A DNA stretch of 32,448 bases from the NCBI RefSeq assembly GCF_016125955.1, contig NZ_JADEVE010000174.1, positions 1 to 32,448 of the forward strand, given 5' to 3'. Of this stretch, positions 8,088 through 16,376 are shown in pieces. The DNA comes from Acetomicrobium sp. S15 = DSM 107314 (GTDB taxonomy: Bacteria > Synergistota > Synergistia > Synergistales > Thermosynergistaceae). The first letter of the stretch is position 1, and each line of letters begins with the position of its first letter. A model generated the notes under the pieces. It was not told the origin of the DNA. It did no database searches and saw only the letters and a program-made list of their open reading frames with translations. The position numbers and the translations under genes are program-made.

Positions 8088-9008
8088 CTATAGAAAATGC
8101 CAACAAGCTACTTTGCGCCCAAAGGAGGCATTCTCAAAGGGTGGCGAGACATCACATTTGTCAAAGCTTTCGGGGCAGAAAGGCAAAAAAGGACAACTTC
8201 CTTCTTTTTTGGGCGCGCCTCGTCGCCGCGCGGCTGCCTCTAACGGTTTGCCGAGGCGTGGCAGGGCGGAGGCGAGCGCTTTCGTGTAAGGGTGTATCGG
8301 ATTTTCTATGATGGCATTACTGGGTCCTTCCTCGCATGGATTCCCTTGGAAGAGGACCAAGCCCCTCTCGGTTATTGCCTTAGCTAAGAGGAGATCGTGA
8401 GTTACGAACAAGAGGGCCATCCCTTTTTTTATTCTTCTCTTTAACACCTCGAGAACATCCCACCTCGTAGAAGCATCCTGCATAGAAGTGGGCTCGTCCG
8501 CCAGGAGCAGTTCGGGCTCGAGCACAAGGGCCCTGGCGATGGCCACCCTCTGACGCTGTCCCCCCGAAAGGCCATCGCGGAGGGAACTTTTGAACATATC
8601 GCGGTCAATGTTAAGTTCCTCGAGAAGCGAAGTCGCTTTTTCTTTCGCTTCTTTCGTTGAACCGTGGACAAGCTGCCACACTTCAGCCACTGCATCTTCT
8701 ACGCTCAAAGTGGGTGGCAGAGAGCCGTATGGATCCTGAGCCACATAACCGCAACGACGGCGCGCGCTCCTTCGCTTTGCCGCTTCGACTGAATGGAGGT
8801 CAGTGTCAAATAGCAGGGCCTCACCTTCGCTGGGTGCTACCAATCCGAGAAGCGCCCTCAGCAGCGTAGTTTTGCCGCTTCCTGATTCGCCTATTATGGC
8901 AAGGCTTCCACCTAAGGGCAGAACGAAATCGATGCCGTGCAGCGCCCACGTTGCCTCTTTCCCTTTGCCGAAGAACACGCGGAGGTTTTTTACGCAAGCG
9001 GCGTTCAT
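8088..9008 (-). CDS. Oligopeptide ABC transporter ATPase, DppF/OppF type
   Basis: The 306-aa cytoplasmic ATPase energises peptide import. Walker A is GESGSGKTT, the signature is LSGGQRQRVAIARAL, Walker B is LLLADEP and the switch His is in FVTHD. The C-terminal oligopeptide/dipeptide (HPY) extension is present: NPIHPYTKAL, then a cysteine-bearing tail (CPFLPFCPESFDKC and a final AC) typical of OppF/DppF. The D-loop reads EPTSMQD instead of the usual EPTSALD, a small oddity. The ATG at 9008 overlaps the stop of the partner ATPase (ATGA), so the two are translationally coupled. It is the last gene of the five-gene operon; no strong terminator is seen downstream. Confidence 0.93.
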   Translation of the reverse strand: MNAACVKNLRVFFGKGKEATWALHGIDFVLPLGGSLAIIGESGSGKTTLLRALLGLVAPSEGEALLFDTDLHSVEAAKRRSARRRCGYVAQDPYGSLPPTLSVEDAVAEVWQLVHGSTKEAKEKATSLLEELNIDRDMFKSSLRDGLSGGQRQRVAIARALVLEPELLLADEPTSMQDASTRWDVLEVLKRRIKKGMALLFVTHDLLLAKAITERGLVLFQGNPCEEGPSNAIIENPIHPYTKALASALPRLGKPLEAAARRRGAPKKEGSCPFLPFCPESFDKCDVSPPFENASFGRKVACWHFL

Positions 9009-9784
9009 GGTCCGACCTCCAACTTTTTTAGCGCAGCTATCAGCACTTTTGTGTGGTGGTGCCGTGGGCTCTCTATGAGCTCAAGCGGCTCTCCTTGTTC
9101 CACAATTGTGCCGTCGTGCATAACGGCGATCCTGTCGCTCAATCCGGAGGCCAGCGGCAGATCGTGCGTGACAAGGAGAAGCCCCATGTCTCTTTCTATC
9201 ACCAGGCGAAGCAGGAGTTTTGTGATTTCCGCTTGCACGATTACGTCCAGAGCGGTCGTCGGCTCGTCCGCCAGGAGATAATTCGGATTACAGGCCAAGG
9301 CCATCGCTATTGCAGCACGCTGTCTTTGCCCTCCTGAGAGTTGGTGGGGATAGCGGGATGAGAAATTGGCGGGGAGTTCGACTTCTTCCAACAGCGATGC
9401 CGCCTTTCTCTTGGCATCAGCCTTGTTGATGCCAAGGTGCACCTCCATGGGTTCCGCTATTTGGGAGCCTATCGTTATGACCGGCGTGAGAGCGTTCATG
9501 GAACCCTGGGGCACCAGCGAGATCTTGTGCCAGCGCAGTTTACGGAATTCCTCATCGGATAATCCTAAAGCGTTTTTGTCATCTAAAAAAACTTGCCCGG
9601 AGATGCTTGTTCCGTAGGGAAGGAGGCGTAACAGAGCGAGGAGCAGCGTGCTTTTGCCGCTTCCCGATTCCCCCACGACGGAGACAACTTCGCCTCGGCG
9701 AACATCCAGGCTCACGCCGCGCAGGGCTTCGACGGATCGCTTTTCTCCATGATAGGCGACGCAAAGGTCTTTTATTGAAATCAT
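9005..9784 (-). CDS. Oligopeptide ABC transporter ATPase, DppD/OppD type (short)
   Basis: The product is 259 aa when started at the ATG at 9784, which overlaps the upstream permease stop as ATGA and has AGGAGG 9 bases before it. Walker A is GESGSGKST (38-46), the signature is LSGGQRQRAAIAMAL, Walker B is YLLADEP, the D-loop is TTALD and the switch His is in LVTHD. It lacks the C-terminal HPY/cysteine extension usual in DppD (about 320 aa), ending soon after ESPRHHHTKVLI. It should form the heterodimer with the DppF-type subunit. The open frame continues far upstream of 9784 inside the permease gene, but that part has no ATPase homology. Confidence 0.92.
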   Translation of the reverse strand: MISIKDLCVAYHGEKRSVEALRGVSLDVRRGEVVSVVGESGSGKSTLLLALLRLLPYGTSISGQVFLDDKNALGLSDEEFRKLRWHKISLVPQGSMNALTPVITIGSQIAEPMEVHLGINKADAKRKAASLLEEVELPANFSSRYPHQLSGGQRQRAAIAMALACNPNYLLADEPTTALDVIVQAEITKLLLRLVIERDMGLLLVTHDLPLASGLSDRIAVMHDGTIVEQGEPLELIESPRHHHTKVLIAALKKLEVGP

Positions 9785-10974
9785 AACGCTTTCCTCCTGA
9801 GCCGCGGGTCCAGAATTTCCTCGAGGTGCCGGCCGAGGTCTAAAAAGACGAGACACAACCCTGCTATGCCAAATCCGGGAGGCAGGATGAGCCACCATGC
9901 GCCACTTGTAAAGGCTCCAAATGAGTGGGCCTCGTGAAGCATTCTTCCCCACGATACGAGCCGCGGGTCGGAGAGCCCCAAAAAAGACAGGCCGGCCTCC
10001 GCCAAGACCGCTCCCGGTACTCCCAGAGCGATGTTGGCCAGGAGCAATGGCAGCGCTTCCGGCAAGAGATGGCGCCACAATATATAAGAAGAGGGAGCAC
10101 CGAGGGCGCGCAGGCCCTCTACGAAGGTAGCCTCTCTCAGGCTTAACGTCATAGATCTCACGGTGCGAGCGGTGGACATCCATGAGAAGGCTGAAAGTAT
10201 CAAGATGAGGTTGAACAGTCCTTTGCCCCACAATCCGGCCAGCACTATCATGATGGGAAGGGTCGGTATGGATAAGAGCACATCGACCGCCCTCATTATA
10301 ATGGCGTCGATGATCCCACCGAAGTAACCGCTCGAAAGTCCGAAGGCGAGCCCCAGCGCTGTAGCTATAAACGTGGCCGAAAGCCCTACCAGAAGCGACA
10401 CCCTGATGCCCAATACGAAGAGGTGAAATACGTCACGCCCTCTCTGGTCTGTTCCCAAAAGCCCCCATCGGTTTCCAGGAACCTGGAGTGTCAATGAAAC
10501 CTCATTCGGCGGTTCGCTGCTCTCGAGGCGCAATGCGTACTCTCCGGGGGCGGGAAAGAGATGAAGTATGGGGTTTTGAAAGGGAGAAAGCCCAAGTGCG
10601 AGCTTGAAAGACACATCCCTGGTGTCGAGATCTATCTGGCTTCCTGCCTTTTTAGAGGCGTCGTAGAGCACTATCGTTTCCTTAGGCGTCTCCCACATGA
10701 TACGTGCAACCTCGGGCGGCGCCTCGAAGCGTATTGCGCCTTTTAAAGAAAAGCGCAGCGGCGGCTCATATTCCCAAAGGAAACGCCTTTCGAGTTGCTC
10801 CTTTGTTATCATCAGGTGCAGACTGGGAGGGGCATCCTTGGCGAGCCAGATCGGCTTTACGAAGGGGGGTGCCACTGCCTCATCCGGTGAGGCCTTGAAG
10901 AGGTGCGGTCCGATCGCAGCGAGGATTATGCCGAGCGCCAGGGTCCAAAAGCTCCACCGACGCAATAACCTCAT
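9781..10974 (-). CDS. Oligopeptide ABC transporter permease, DppC type, with enlarged periplasmic segment
   Basis: The 397-aa inner-membrane protein is about 100 residues longer than usual DppC/OppC (about 280-300 aa). After the first membrane segment (about 8-25), residues about 28-165 form a long hydrophilic segment expected in the periplasm. Only then comes the family motif LLGTDQRGRDVF and five further membrane segments. The EAA loop that contacts the ATPase is visible around EGLRALGAPSSYILWRHLLP. The ATG at 10974 overlaps the stop of the DppB-type gene, and its own stop overlaps the next ATPase start. With DppB it forms the membrane channel. The extra segment, rich in beta-like stretches and prolines, may contact the unusual binding protein of this operon (inference). 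Confidence 0.92.
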   Translation of the reverse strand: MRLLRRWSFWTLALGIILAAIGPHLFKASPDEAVAPPFVKPIWLAKDAPPSLHLMITKEQLERRFLWEYEPPLRFSLKGAIRFEAPPEVARIMWETPKETIVLYDASKKAGSQIDLDTRDVSFKLALGLSPFQNPILHLFPAPGEYALRLESSEPPNEVSLTLQVPGNRWGLLGTDQRGRDVFHLFVLGIRVSLLVGLSATFIATALGLAFGLSSGYFGGIIDAIIMRAVDVLLSIPTLPIMIVLAGLWGKGLFNLILILSAFSWMSTARTVRSMTLSLREATFVEGLRALGAPSSYILWRHLLPEALPLLLANIALGVPGAVLAEAGLSFLGLSDPRLVSWGRMLHEAHSFGAFTSGAWWLILPPGFGIAGLCLVFLDLGRHLEEILDPRLRRKAL

Positions 10975-11948
10975 CGCTCCATCTTCCTCTCAATGCCTAT
11001 ACGAGGATCGACGAAGCCGTAGGCGAGGTCGGCCAGGAGGTTAGAGATCACGGTGAGCAACGCCAATAAAAAGAAGGCGGCGCCTGCGGCTGGGTAGTCT
11101 TGTCCCGTCACGGATTCGAGCAGAAATCGCCCCACGCCGTGAAGAGAGAAGACTGTCTCTGTTATCACGGCTCCCGATACCACCCCGGGCAGCGACAGGA
11201 AAATTATCGTGACTATGGGTGGTAATACGGAGCGAAAGGCGTGACGCCACAAGATCAAGTTTTGTGGCAACCCCTTGGCCCTCGCCAAAAATATAAAATC
11301 TTCACCCAAAACCTTCACCATGAGGTTTCTGACGTATAAGGCCCAGGAGCCGAAGCCCAAAATGACGAGTGAAGAAACAGGTAGGGTCATGTGCCAGATG
11401 TAGTCGATCATTGCGGGCCAACCTGGAGGCGGCGGAGGGATAGAGATACTTCCCCTCAAAGGAAATATTGGTACGGCAAAGGCGAAAAGCAAGAGCATCA
11501 CGAGCTGTATAAAAAAGGAGGGAAAGGAAAAGGATATCGCTCCCGCCCAGAGCACCAACCTCTCGACAAGCCCTCCGCGCTTTGCCGCTGCGATCACACC
11601 GAGGTATATCCCCAACAGGGCTGAAATGGCCATTGCTGAGCCGAGCAGAATGAGCGTGTTAGGGAGGCGGCTTCTTATTTCATCCCATACAGGCCTCTGA
11701 CTCAAAAACGAGACGCCGAAGTTAAACGTGAGCATCTGCTTGACGTAGAGCAGAAATTGCTCGCCCATAGGGCGATCCAGGCCGAAGAGGGCAGCCAGCT
11801 CCTCCTTGGCCTGGGGAGAAAAGCGAGGGTCGATGATCGCGCTCACCGGGTCTCCCGGGAGTATGCGGAAGAGAAAGAAGTTTAATATCAACACGACGGC
11901 GAGGACCAAAAACGATGAGGCGATTCTGCGACCCCAATATGTCTTCAA
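10971..11948 (-). CDS. Oligopeptide ABC transporter permease, DppB type
   Basis: The 325-aa membrane protein has the standard length and features: an N-terminal segment followed by FRILPGDPVSAI, six membrane helices, an EAA loop (VLGEDFIFLARAKGLPQNLI) and a C-terminal DPRIG. It pairs with the DppC-type protein to form the peptide channel. The start is TTG at 11948, with GAGGTGAAG upstream, 6 bases after the stop of the binding-protein gene. Its stop TGA lies within the ATG of the next gene, indicating coupled translation. Confidence 0.93.
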   Translation of the reverse strand: MKTYWGRRIASSFLVLAVVLILNFFLFRILPGDPVSAIIDPRFSPQAKEELAALFGLDRPMGEQFLLYVKQMLTFNFGVSFLSQRPVWDEIRSRLPNTLILLGSAMAISALLGIYLGVIAAAKRGGLVERLVLWAGAISFSFPSFFIQLVMLLLFAFAVPIFPLRGSISIPPPPPGWPAMIDYIWHMTLPVSSLVILGFGSWALYVRNLMVKVLGEDFIFLARAKGLPQNLILWRHAFRSVLPPIVTIIFLSLPGVVSGAVITETVFSLHGVGRFLLESVTGQDYPAAGAAFFLLALLTVISNLLADLAYGFVDPRIGIERKMER

Positions 11949-11954
11949 TGTGCT

Positions 11955-13619
11955 TCACCTCGGCATGAGCCAAAAGAGGTCGTTTCGGACCAGACGGACA
12001 TACTCGCCTTGTCGGTATTCGCTAAAAGCGAACGGGCCCGTTCCGACCAACATGGTGAGGTTTCTTTTTTGCGGGTGGATCATCCTACTGGGTTGCCATA
12101 TTTGCCAACTCTCCAATGAGGCGAGCTGCCACGCCGGGAGGATCGGGAGCCCGCCGATCTGGTGGAGGTGCCAATAGCTCGTATTCTTCATCGTGATAGT
12201 TATTTCATAGTCGCCCTTGACGACCGCCGTGTCGACGTCGCTCACGGCATCCCAGAAGCGCGGCACGCGGTGTTCTTTCAAGAATGAGATCGTCGCCGCT
12301 ACGTCTTTGGCTGTAAAGGGCTTGCCGTCCTGCCAGAGCACGTCGTCTCTCAAGAGAAACGATAGGCATGTTACCTGTCCATTGCCTGAGGGAACGGTTT
12401 CCACTTTCCATTCCTTAGCGAGCCAGGGTAGATCTTTTAGTGTCTCTGGGTCTGAGGTTAAAAGCGCGTCGTATATAAGGCCCAAGACTTGCCAATCATA
12501 GGCGGAGCTCGCGGTGAACGGGTTTAGGTTGCGCGGTTCTTCCGGCAAGCACCAATAGAAAGGACGCATCTTTCCCTCTGGCTCCATGGCAAGCAGGCTC
12601 CAAAGGTTGTCAGCCGTAGCAATTTGGGTGGTTACGGCCCCTTTCCATTCTTTGCGCAAAGCCGTAACGAAGTAGCGTGAGTAGATGGGAACCATTGGGA
12701 CTTTCTCCAGCAGAAGCTCTTGGGCGCGCCTGGCAGCGGACCTGGCATCTTCTTCGTCTGGAGCCCATCGCAACGCCTCAAGGGCGGCGTCTAACTCGTC
12801 GTCATGGATGCCGCAGATATTATAGCCGCCTTTTACATCCATAGAGGAATGAAAGAAGGCGTAAAGGCTATCAGGGTCGCGAGACAGTTGCCACGCTAAT
12901 ACATATGAGTCAAAGGTATGCTCGTCGAGTCTGGCTATGAGTGTGGAAAAATCCACGGGCTCTACCTCTATGGGCAAACCCAACTCCCTCAACGAGGCGG
13001 CGACTCGCTGTGCCAGCTCGGCCGTCGTGGGAGCCACCTGGGCCGTGGGGGAGAGGATCCTCATGGGTTTAAGCGGCAAATCTTCGCCCGGGGGAACTAG
13101 GAGGCCATTGCTGTATCGCCATCCCGCTTCCTGCAAAGTCCTGCGGGCACCTTCCAAATCATAGGGCGGCGTTTCGAGATCTCCGGCGCAGTAAGGTGAA
13201 GCTGGCGGCAAAAACGTGGAGAGAGGCGCGGAGTAACCGGAAAATATGTCTCTGACGAATTGATTTCTGGGAATGGCCTGCCATATCGCCCGGCGCAGTT
13301 CAACTTTGTTCCAGGGGGCCTTCCTGATGTTGAAGCCTAAGAAGAAGGCGTGAAAGCCTTGAGCGAGAGAAAGAGAAAGCTCTTTGTTGGAGGCGAGGCG
13401 TTCGATGTCGACGGGGCGCGTGATGTCTGAAAGCAAGTCTACCTGCCCCTTTTCCAGCGCCAGCAGTTGAGCGTCTGGGTCTCTTATGATGACCAAATAT
13501 AGCTCTTCTATCTTTGGCCCGCGGATCGCGCTTACGTCCACCCCGCATGCTGCCGTCACAAAAATCGCAATGCTGCATACCACAAGGGCGACGCTTTTTA
13601 GAAACCGCTTGGCGAACAT
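11955..13619 (-). CDS. Oligopeptide ABC transporter substrate-binding protein, apparently circularly permuted SBP_bac_5
   Basis: The 554-aa exported protein starts at the ATG at 13619 (GGGAGAGG upstream) and has a signal sequence ending VTAAC, so it is probably a lipoprotein at Cys25. The family order is reversed. Residues about 33-340 carry what is normally the second half: GPKIEELYLVI, ALEKGQVDLL, FNIRKAPWNKVELRRAI, FLPPASPYC, YDLEGARRTLQEAGW, FDSYVLAWQLSRDPDSLY and the late VPMVPIYSRYFVTALRKEW. Residues about 350-554 then carry what is normally the first half: PRNLNPF, LGLIYDALL, LPWLAKEWKVE, LLRDDVLWQDGKPFTAKDV, VGTGPF and finally NDLFW. In ordinary DppA/OppA the segment after GTGPF...YW continues directly into G-KP-ID, which here is at the N-terminus. 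The protein thus seems complete but permuted. It heads the transporter operon. Confidence 0.9.
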   Translation of the reverse strand: MFAKRFLKSVALVVCSIAIFVTAACGVDVSAIRGPKIEELYLVIIRDPDAQLLALEKGQVDLLSDITRPVDIERLASNKELSLSLAQGFHAFFLGFNIRKAPWNKVELRRAIWQAIPRNQFVRDIFSGYSAPLSTFLPPASPYCAGDLETPPYDLEGARRTLQEAGWRYSNGLLVPPGEDLPLKPMRILSPTAQVAPTTAELAQRVAASLRELGLPIEVEPVDFSTLIARLDEHTFDSYVLAWQLSRDPDSLYAFFHSSMDVKGGYNICGIHDDELDAALEALRWAPDEEDARSAARRAQELLLEKVPMVPIYSRYFVTALRKEWKGAVTTQIATADNLWSLLAMEPEGKMRPFYWCLPEEPRNLNPFTASSAYDWQVLGLIYDALLTSDPETLKDLPWLAKEWKVETVPSGNGQVTCLSFLLRDDVLWQDGKPFTAKDVAATISFLKEHRVPRFWDAVSDVDTAVVKGDYEITITMKNTSYWHLHQIGGLPILPAWQLASLESWQIWQPSRMIHPQKRNLTMLVGTGPFAFSEYRQGEYVRLVRNDLFWLMPR

Positions 13620-13668
13620 ATGGTTCCTCTCCCTCTTGAAGGTCATGTCATTTGAAGACAGCCTTTAT

Positions 13669-13699
13669 ATAATAGCAAACGTATAGGCTATAGGCTCAA
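13669..13699 (-). promoter_or_regulatory. Candidate promoter of the oligopeptide transporter operon
   Basis: On the minus strand TTGAGC (13699-13694) is followed after 19 bases by TATTAT (13674-13669), preceded by TGC to give an extended -10 (TGCTATTAT). It lies 50 bases before the binding-protein start. Confidence 0.45.
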
Positions 13700-13795
13700 C
13701 TCTTTCTCTCAAGCATTTTTGGCTCTAAGTCTTCATTGGAAAGCGCTGACATTATTCGACGACGCATGGGCGTAAAGCACGACGAGGTGACGCGC

Positions 13796-14920
13796 GTGGA
13801 ACGCAAAGTCGTATGCACCAAATTCTGGCAGATTGTGGAGATCTTGAAAAGCCTCGATGCGCATGAAGGCGTGTGCATAATCCCTATAGGCGCTCAAGGG
13901 TCCGGTAAGAGCACACTTGGGCGGAGGCTCAAAGTCGCCTTGGGCGATGTCGATGTGATATCGCCCGATGCCATACGTATGAGGCTGTATAAGAAAGCCC
14001 ATCCCGAAGAAGAGCGGGTTGACTACGGAAAAGTCTGGAATTGGCTGACTGAGACGAACAAACACGAACTGGTGAGGAAGATAGCCAAGGAGAGGTTCGC
14101 AAAGAATGTCGCCCGCTTCGTATATATAGATCAAATGAACCTGACGCGCAGAGGCCGTCGCCCCTTCCTTTTGACCGACAGACTCAAGGTTGCCATATAC
14201 TTTCATCTCGATGAAGAGACCTTGCTCGAGCGGCACAGGCGGCGTTCTGACAAAGCAGCTCATATACCGGAGGCGGCCGTTTTAGTCAATCACAGGAAGG
14301 CGGAAGAACCGACAGAAGAGGAAGGCTTTGACCTCATCATCAATTATTACGTGGACGAGCACAAAAGGCCTCATCTCTCGAAGTGTTATACTGTCAAAAA
14401 GGGGGTGTCAGGCGTGCAAAGGTCTATTGAGATTCTGGAGTTCGCCATGAAGATGGAACTTGAGGCCAGAGACTTCTACAGAGAGAGCGGAGATAGGGTG
14501 GCGAGAGACGATGTGAAGCGCCTCCTCTCCCGCTTGGCAAAATGGGAGGAATCTCACCATCGCTTCTTAAAAGAACAGAGAGATCGCCTAAAAAGCGGCG
14601 CAGGGTGGGATGCCAGTGCCATTCTTTTGGACGTGAGTGAGGCCCGAGATATCTTAGAGCGGCCGTGGAAGGGTAGGGGAGTCGAACCGCCTCTGAGCGA
14701 GGAGGCCTCGGATTTCAGCGTAATCCGCATGGCTTTGGGGATGGAGACCGACTTTCGAAATTTCTATCTGAAAGCGGCTGCCAACACCGATGATCCGGAT
14801 GGTAAAGCGGTCTTGGCGAAACTCGCCGATTGGGAGGGCGAACATCAAAAGATCATTGACGAGCAATATCGCCAGTTGCACCAAGATTTTATGGCTCAGA
14901 TGGGCTTCGCTCCATTCTAA
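13796..14920 (+). CDS. P-loop kinase fused to diiron ferritin-like (rubrerythrin-type) domain
   Basis: The product is 374 aa from the GTG at 13796, which has GAGGTG 6 bases upstream; ATG 13766 and TTG 13736 are alternatives without a ribosome site. Residues about 25-195 form a nucleotide kinase of the AAA_33/zeta-toxin/polynucleotide-kinase kind: Walker A GAQGSGKST (32-40), SPDAIRMRLY after strand 2, VYIDQMNLTRRGR, and an Arg-rich lid HRRRSDK. Residues about 205-365 form a four-helix ferritin-like domain with a full diiron set: Glu221, E251-x-x-H254, Glu317 and E347-x-x-H350. The frame runs through both without a break. GGGGGTG at 14401-14407 lies 6 bases before an in-frame GTG (14414), so a separate 168-aa ferritin-like protein may also be made. 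Substrate and role are unknown. Confidence 0.82.
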   Translation: MERKVVCTKFWQIVEILKSLDAHEGVCIIPIGAQGSGKSTLGRRLKVALGDVDVISPDAIRMRLYKKAHPEEERVDYGKVWNWLTETNKHELVRKIAKERFAKNVARFVYIDQMNLTRRGRRPFLLTDRLKVAIYFHLDEETLLERHRRRSDKAAHIPEAAVLVNHRKAEEPTEEEGFDLIINYYVDEHKRPHLSKCYTVKKGVSGVQRSIEILEFAMKMELEARDFYRESGDRVARDDVKRLLSRLAKWEESHHRFLKEQRDRLKSGAGWDASAILLDVSEARDILERPWKGRGVEPPLSEEASDFSVIRMALGMETDFRNFYLKAAANTDDPDGKAVLAKLADWEGEHQKIIDEQYRQLHQDFMAQMGFAPF

Positions 14921-14971
14921 CGCAGGGATCAGGCCTTTGCTTTTTGCATTTTCGTGCTGAAGTTGATCCTC

Positions 14972-15001
14972 TTGGCCCGAATGGCGTTTTTTGGCTAAAA
15001 T
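14972..15001 (+). promoter_or_regulatory. Candidate promoter upstream of the Fe-alcohol dehydrogenase
   Basis: TTGGCC (14972-14977), an 18-base spacer and TAAAAT (14996-15001) lie 67 bases before the dehydrogenase start. The match to consensus is moderate. Confidence 0.35.
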
Positions 15002-15068
15002 AGATTCCGTCGCGCTGCCGATGCGGATCAAACCTCATTTATCAAACATCTTGGAGGGGGGAAATCCT

Positions 15069-16355
15069 GTGAACCTCAAGGGATTGAAAGACAAGGCACG
15101 GCGTTTGCTCGTGGAGTTTAAAGGTGAAAACTATGCCTTTGGGCTCGGCGTATTAAAAATGGCTGGGGAATTCGGTGCATCCTTCGGCAAAAGCGCCCTT
15201 GTGATATCAAATGCGACACATATTGAGTCTGTGGCTAGCGTGGTAGTTGAGTCCCTGCAGGCTCGAGGAGTGGCTTTGGCCGGCGGGCGGATATGGCTTG
15301 GAGCCAGGCCTAATGCGCCGAGGGAGGATGTCTACCGGATGGAGAGCTACATCCTTCACTTTAAGCCCGATTGTATTATTCCTATAGGCGGGGGAAGCAC
15401 CATAGACGCGGCTAAGGCTGCAGATGTCTTGGCAGCCTTGGGCGGGTATGAACCCGATATAGACGCTTATTTCGGCACCGGCTTGGTTACGAAGGCCTTA
15501 AAAGAGACAGGTAAAAACCTTGTGCCTATAGTTGCAGTGCAGACCTCCGCCAGCTCCGGAGCACATCTTACCAAGTATTCCAACGTGACCGACCCCACAG
15601 CCGGACAAAAGAAGCTCATAGTGGACGATGCCATCGTTCCGCCCAAAGCGGTCTTCGATTATGAAGTGACTGCTTCTATGCCGCTGGGCGTTACTGTGGA
15701 CGGGATCATGGATGCCATCTCGCACTGCCTCGAGGTCTTCTACGGCGCTTCTGGCGAGACTTTCGACAAAGTTGCAGAGGTGACTCTAACGGGCATAGAA
15801 CTCGCCGTGGGCTATGCGAAAAAGGTCTTGTCAGCGCCTCGAGATTTGGAAGTTAGAGAAGGATTAGGCTTGGCCACTGACTTGGGCGGCTATGCCATAA
15901 TGATAGGCGGCACTAATGGCGCTCACCTGACCAGCTTTTCCTTGGTGGATGTAACAAGTCATGGCCGTGCGTGCGGCCTTATGAACCCGTACTATACAGT
16001 CTTCTTCGCACCGGTGATAGAAAGGCAGTTAAAACTGCTCGGAGAGATCTTTAAGAGAGCAGGCTATATAGGCGAAGATTTGGAGGCGCTGCGAGGTAGA
16101 GAGTTAGGCGTTGCAGTAGCCAAGGGAATGGTGGCCTTTGCTCAAGATATAGGTGCGCCCACAAAACTCACGGACCTGCCGGGCTTTTCCGATGAGCACA
16201 TAAAGCGTGCCTTGGAAGCGGCTAAAGATCCGCAACTTGAGATGAAACTTAAAAACATGCCGGTGCCGCTTTCTGCCGGTCTGGTTGACGAATATATGGC
16301 TCCGATTTTGGAAGCCGCTAAGGTCGGTGATTTTGCCTTAATCAAAAACATGTGA
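15069..16355 (+). CDS. Iron-containing alcohol dehydrogenase family protein
   Basis: The 428-aa enzyme belongs to the group III (Fe-ADH/dehydroquinate synthase-like) dehydrogenases. PIGGGSTIDAAKA is the NAD(P)-binding GGGS motif. Metal ligands are the Asp of DGIMDAISH (or the one four residues before its His), the His of that motif, the His in NGAHLTS and the His in TSHGRACG. Residues flanking the last two differ from typical butanol dehydrogenases, suggesting a more distant branch. GTG 15069 is preferred, with GGAGGGGG 8 bases upstream; the frame is open 26 codons further. It reversibly oxidises an alcohol or hydroxy acid in the cytoplasm. It lies 71 bases before tctA, so its substrate is probably linked to the acid imported by the TTT system (inference). 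Confidence 0.88.
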   Translation: MNLKGLKDKARRLLVEFKGENYAFGLGVLKMAGEFGASFGKSALVISNATHIESVASVVVESLQARGVALAGGRIWLGARPNAPREDVYRMESYILHFKPDCIIPIGGGSTIDAAKAADVLAALGGYEPDIDAYFGTGLVTKALKETGKNLVPIVAVQTSASSGAHLTKYSNVTDPTAGQKKLIVDDAIVPPKAVFDYEVTASMPLGVTVDGIMDAISHCLEVFYGASGETFDKVAEVTLTGIELAVGYAKKVLSAPRDLEVREGLGLATDLGGYAIMIGGTNGAHLTSFSLVDVTSHGRACGLMNPYYTVFFAPVIERQLKLLGEIFKRAGYIGEDLEALRGRELGVAVAKGMVAFAQDIGAPTKLTDLPGFSDEHIKRALEAAKDPQLEMKLKNMPVPLSAGLVDEYMAPILEAAKVGDFALIKNM

Positions 16356-16376
16356 CAAAAAGGAGGGTGCACAGAG

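Noticed and set aside
9785-10231. Long open frame extending the DppD-type ATPase upstream by 149 codons
   Set aside because: It runs antisense-free but out of frame through the DppC gene, has no ATPase homology, and the ATG at 9784 has its own ribosome site and ATGA overlap.
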